From positions 62,001-126,000 of the forward strand of contig NHBK01000005.1 in assembly GCA_002173095.1 (NCBI GenBank): a stretch of 64,000 nucleotides of DNA. The letters run 5' to 3'. This DNA is from Hyphomonadaceae bacterium TMED5 (GTDB taxonomy: Bacteria; Pseudomonadota; Alphaproteobacteria; Caulobacterales; Hyphomonadaceae). Position numbers and translations under genes: made by a program. This document shows, piece after piece, positions 62,202 to 64,000 of this stretch; position 1 is the stretch's first letter, and every line of letters starts with the position of its first letter. A model generated the notes under the pieces. That model searched no databases and was not told where the DNA came from. It worked only from the letters and a program-made list of their open reading frames with translations.

Positions 62202-62776
62202 TCAAATTGCCCGAGTGAAAAATCATCGCCATTGGACCGCACAAAAAGCGCGCCGTCTTTTTCTTCGGCATATTCGACAAGTTCGTAAAAGGCTGGTCGT
62301 GAAAGTTTTGCCTCGAGGCGGCCACGGATCAGCACATAAGGCGAGGGTTCGCCCGTCTCTTCATCGGTTTCGACACGCAATGGGTTTTCAGCGCTCACTT
62401 CCACACTGTCGCCCAGATTGGTCGTCACAAGGATGACAGGCATTTCGTCTTTCTGAGCGGCATCAACACGCATGCCAATGAAGGGCGCGTCTTCGACATG
62501 AACTATGACCTTTTCGTAAGGTGTGACCAAATAGGTGGACCCATCGTCATCCTTGCGCAAAATCGTAGAAAACAGTCGTACAAGTTTCTGTCGGGAGAAT
62601 TTTGTGCCTTCATGCCACCAGGAACCGTCTTTGCGGATTTCCATACCAATGTCAGCGCAGAATTCGGGATTCCACTTCTCAACGGGCGGCAATTGTCGGT
62701 TGCCATTTGCAATCGGGCTAATCGCCTGCAATGTTTTGTTTAACTGGTCGAGATCTGTTGTCGGTTGGCTTGCCAC
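62198..62776 (-). CDS. DUF1285-family protein
   Basis: A 192-residue cytoplasmic protein of the DUF1285 family. It contains SWWHEGTKFSRQKLVRLFSTILRKDDDGSTYLVTPYEK in the middle, the family's most conserved region (quoted in two parts: DGSWWHEGTKFSRQ and LVTPYEKVIVHVED). Function unknown. First gene of the tightly overlapping DUF1285-Nudix-DUF6111-cca operon, divergent from moxR. Confidence 0.88.
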   Translation of the reverse strand: MASQPTTDLDQLNKTLQAISPIANGNRQLPPVEKWNPEFCADIGMEIRKDGSWWHEGTKFSRQKLVRLFSTILRKDDDGSTYLVTPYEKVIVHVEDAPFIGMRVDAAQKDEMPVILVTTNLGDSVEVSAENPLRVETDEETGEPSPYVLIRGRLEAKLSRPAFYELVEYAEEKDGALFVRSNGDDFSLGQFE

Positions 62777-62824
62777 TAACGGCTCCTTATCTCATCACAT
62801 GAGTGATTTAGGTGTAAAATCAGT

Positions 62825-63853
62825 ATGAGTGAAGAACTTAGCGTCCCGGAAGCCGAAACTGTTGCTGCGCCGGAGCCTGAAATTGCGACGGATGAAGTCG
62901 ATGCGGTGATGGCTGATCTCGCCAAAGTGCGAGAAGAAATCGGCAAAGTTGTCTTTGGACAGGACCGCACGGTTGAACTCGTCCTCTGCGCAATTCTATC
63001 TGGCGGACACGCCCTGCTCATCGGCGCACCGGGCCTTGCAAAGACACGTCTGATCGATTCGCTGGGCACTGTGCTCGGCCTCGGCGCAGGTCGCGTACAG
63101 TTCACGCCAGACCTGATGCCATCTGATATTCTGGGCTCCGAAATTCTTGATCAGAGCGAAGATGGCCGTCGGTCTTTCCGCTTTCTTCCGGGCCCAATTT
63201 TCACCAGCCTCCTTCTGGCCGACGAGATCAACCGCGCCAGCCCGCGTACGCAATCTGCGCTTCTGCAAGCCATGGCCGAGCATCACGTCACCATTGCTGG
63301 CCACCGCCATGACCTGCCCGAACCTTTCCATGTTCTGGCGACCCAGAACCCGATTGAGCAACAAGGCACCTACCCGCTACCAGAAGCCCAGCTCGACCGT
63401 TTCCTTCTGAAAGTTGATGTCGACTATCCGGATGCTGAAACAGAGCGCCGCATTCTCATTGAAACAACTTCCGGCAGCCCAACCGACCTGGAAACCGTTT
63501 TCACGCCTGAAAAACTGATGAACCTTCAGGCTCTGGTGCGCCGGCTCCCAGTTGGCGCGCAGATCGTAGATCGCATTCTGAACCTCATCCGCGATGCACG
63601 CCCGGAGCAAAGTTCAGTTGATACGGTGCGCAGTCAGGTCCTTTGGGGGCCGTCTCCGCGTGCCGGACAGGCGCTTATGCTGGCCTGCCGTGCGCGCGCC
63701 CTGCTGCGTGGACGACTGACTCCAAGCGTTGAAGACATTGAAGCCTTGGCCGAACCTGCGCTCGGTCACCGTATGGCCCTTCGCTTCGACCCGACGGGCG
63801 AAGCTCCAACACTCTCAAAACTGATTGAGACGCTGGCGACGCGGAACACCTGA
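62825..63853 (+). CDS. MoxR-family AAA ATPase
   Basis: A 342-residue MoxR-type AAA+ ATPase. Walker A-like GAPGLAKT follows LSGGHALLI, Walker B is LLADEINRA, and sensor 1 is LATQNPIEQQGTYPLPEAQLDRF. It is normally co-transcribed with DUF58 and von Willebrand factor-like partners that fold or assemble envelope or metal-centre proteins. The DUF58 gene follows 3 bp after its stop. Confidence 0.95.
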   Translation: MSEELSVPEAETVAAPEPEIATDEVDAVMADLAKVREEIGKVVFGQDRTVELVLCAILSGGHALLIGAPGLAKTRLIDSLGTVLGLGAGRVQFTPDLMPSDILGSEILDQSEDGRRSFRFLPGPIFTSLLLADEINRASPRTQSALLQAMAEHHVTIAGHRHDLPEPFHVLATQNPIEQQGTYPLPEAQLDRFLLKVDVDYPDAETERRILIETTSGSPTDLETVFTPEKLMNLQALVRRLPVGAQIVDRILNLIRDARPEQSSVDTVRSQVLWGPSPRAGQALMLACRARALLRGRLTPSVEDIEALAEPALGHRMALRFDPTGEAPTLSKLIETLATRNT

Positions 63854-63856
63854 TTT

Positions 63857-64000
63857 ATGCGTGATCTGAACCGTCTTCGCGCACTTGCCGAGACACTGGC
63901 CTCAGAACTGCCGGAATACAGCCTGCTGGCACAACAGCAGGCCACGGCAGCGCCCGGCGCCAGTCCGCGAAAGCGCTCGGGCCATGGCGAAGATTTCTGG
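63857..64000 (+). CDS. DUF58-family protein, N-terminus only (runs off window)
   Basis: Starts at ATG 63857, three bases after the moxR stop, and is cut by the window edge after 48 residues (RALAETLASELPEYSLL...). The position immediately after moxR and the visible start fit the DUF58 partner of MoxR. Confidence 0.75.
   Translation, partial: MRDLNRLRALAETLASELPEYSLLAQQQATAAPGASPRKRSGHGEDFW

Overview
The window looks like the chromosome of a marine-type alphaproteobacterium, most likely of the Hyphomonadaceae or another stalked/budding Caulobacterales-like lineage. The evidence is the petA-petB-petC / mtnP / apt gene order beside trmL and hemF, a perfect CtrA-type TTAA-N7-TTAA site, an ArsR-methyltransferase/metF/metH methionine cluster, MlaA-MlaC, and many small envelope lipoproteins. 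The genus cannot be fixed from this stretch alone.

Left flank (1-30731): a partial AIG2/GGCT-like gene; a sulfotransferase-TPR protein; the ArsR-SAM methyltransferase, metF and metH-N operon behind a 26-bp dyad operator; mlaA-mlaC; an AbgT transporter; nitronate monooxygenase; an amidase followed at once by panE with an apparent CTG start; several secreted proteins of unknown function; a DUF389 membrane protein; EttA; a cytochrome b561-YceI fusion; a frameshifted Sel1 gene; a dipeptidyl-peptidase IV; Nudix, phosphatase and b561 genes; panD; and a SIMPL-domain protein.

Genomic island (about 30794-45942): an element integrated into the 3' end of a tRNA-Ile(CAT) gene. It has a 15-bp direct repeat at its ends, GTTGGTAC-type arm sites at both ends and a P4-type tyrosine integrase. 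It carries an AlpA-like regulator, an XRE repressor with dyad operators, a Rep_trans-like replication initiator, and several genes I do not recognise. Its main cargo is a compact operon: a signal peptide / peptidoglycan-binding / transmembrane / TerB-N-TerB-TerB-C protein, then a BrxD-type ATPase, then an Lhr-like (BrxHI-type) helicase. Downstream are three more unknown genes and an extra ribosomal protein S16 gene at the far end. A 14-bp dyad (TGCAATCAATTGCA) occurs three times, between genes, only inside the island. This cargo is the best candidate for an unusual, probably phage-defence or stress-related, system.

Right flank (45943-64000): a small exported protein plus a chemotaxis receptor; a nucleotide pyrophosphatase-type phosphodiesterase; a ClpP paralogue; apt, a GST and mtnP (purine/methylthioadenosine salvage); an Hsp70-like protein; the cytochrome bc1 operon petABC; trmL; a FUSC-family gene broken by an exact 8-bp tandem duplication; hemF; TspO; a CCA-adding enzyme; a DUF6111-like protein; CoA-pyrophosphatase Nudix; DUF1285; and MoxR followed by a truncated DUF58 gene. 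No rRNA genes or CRISPR arrays were seen.
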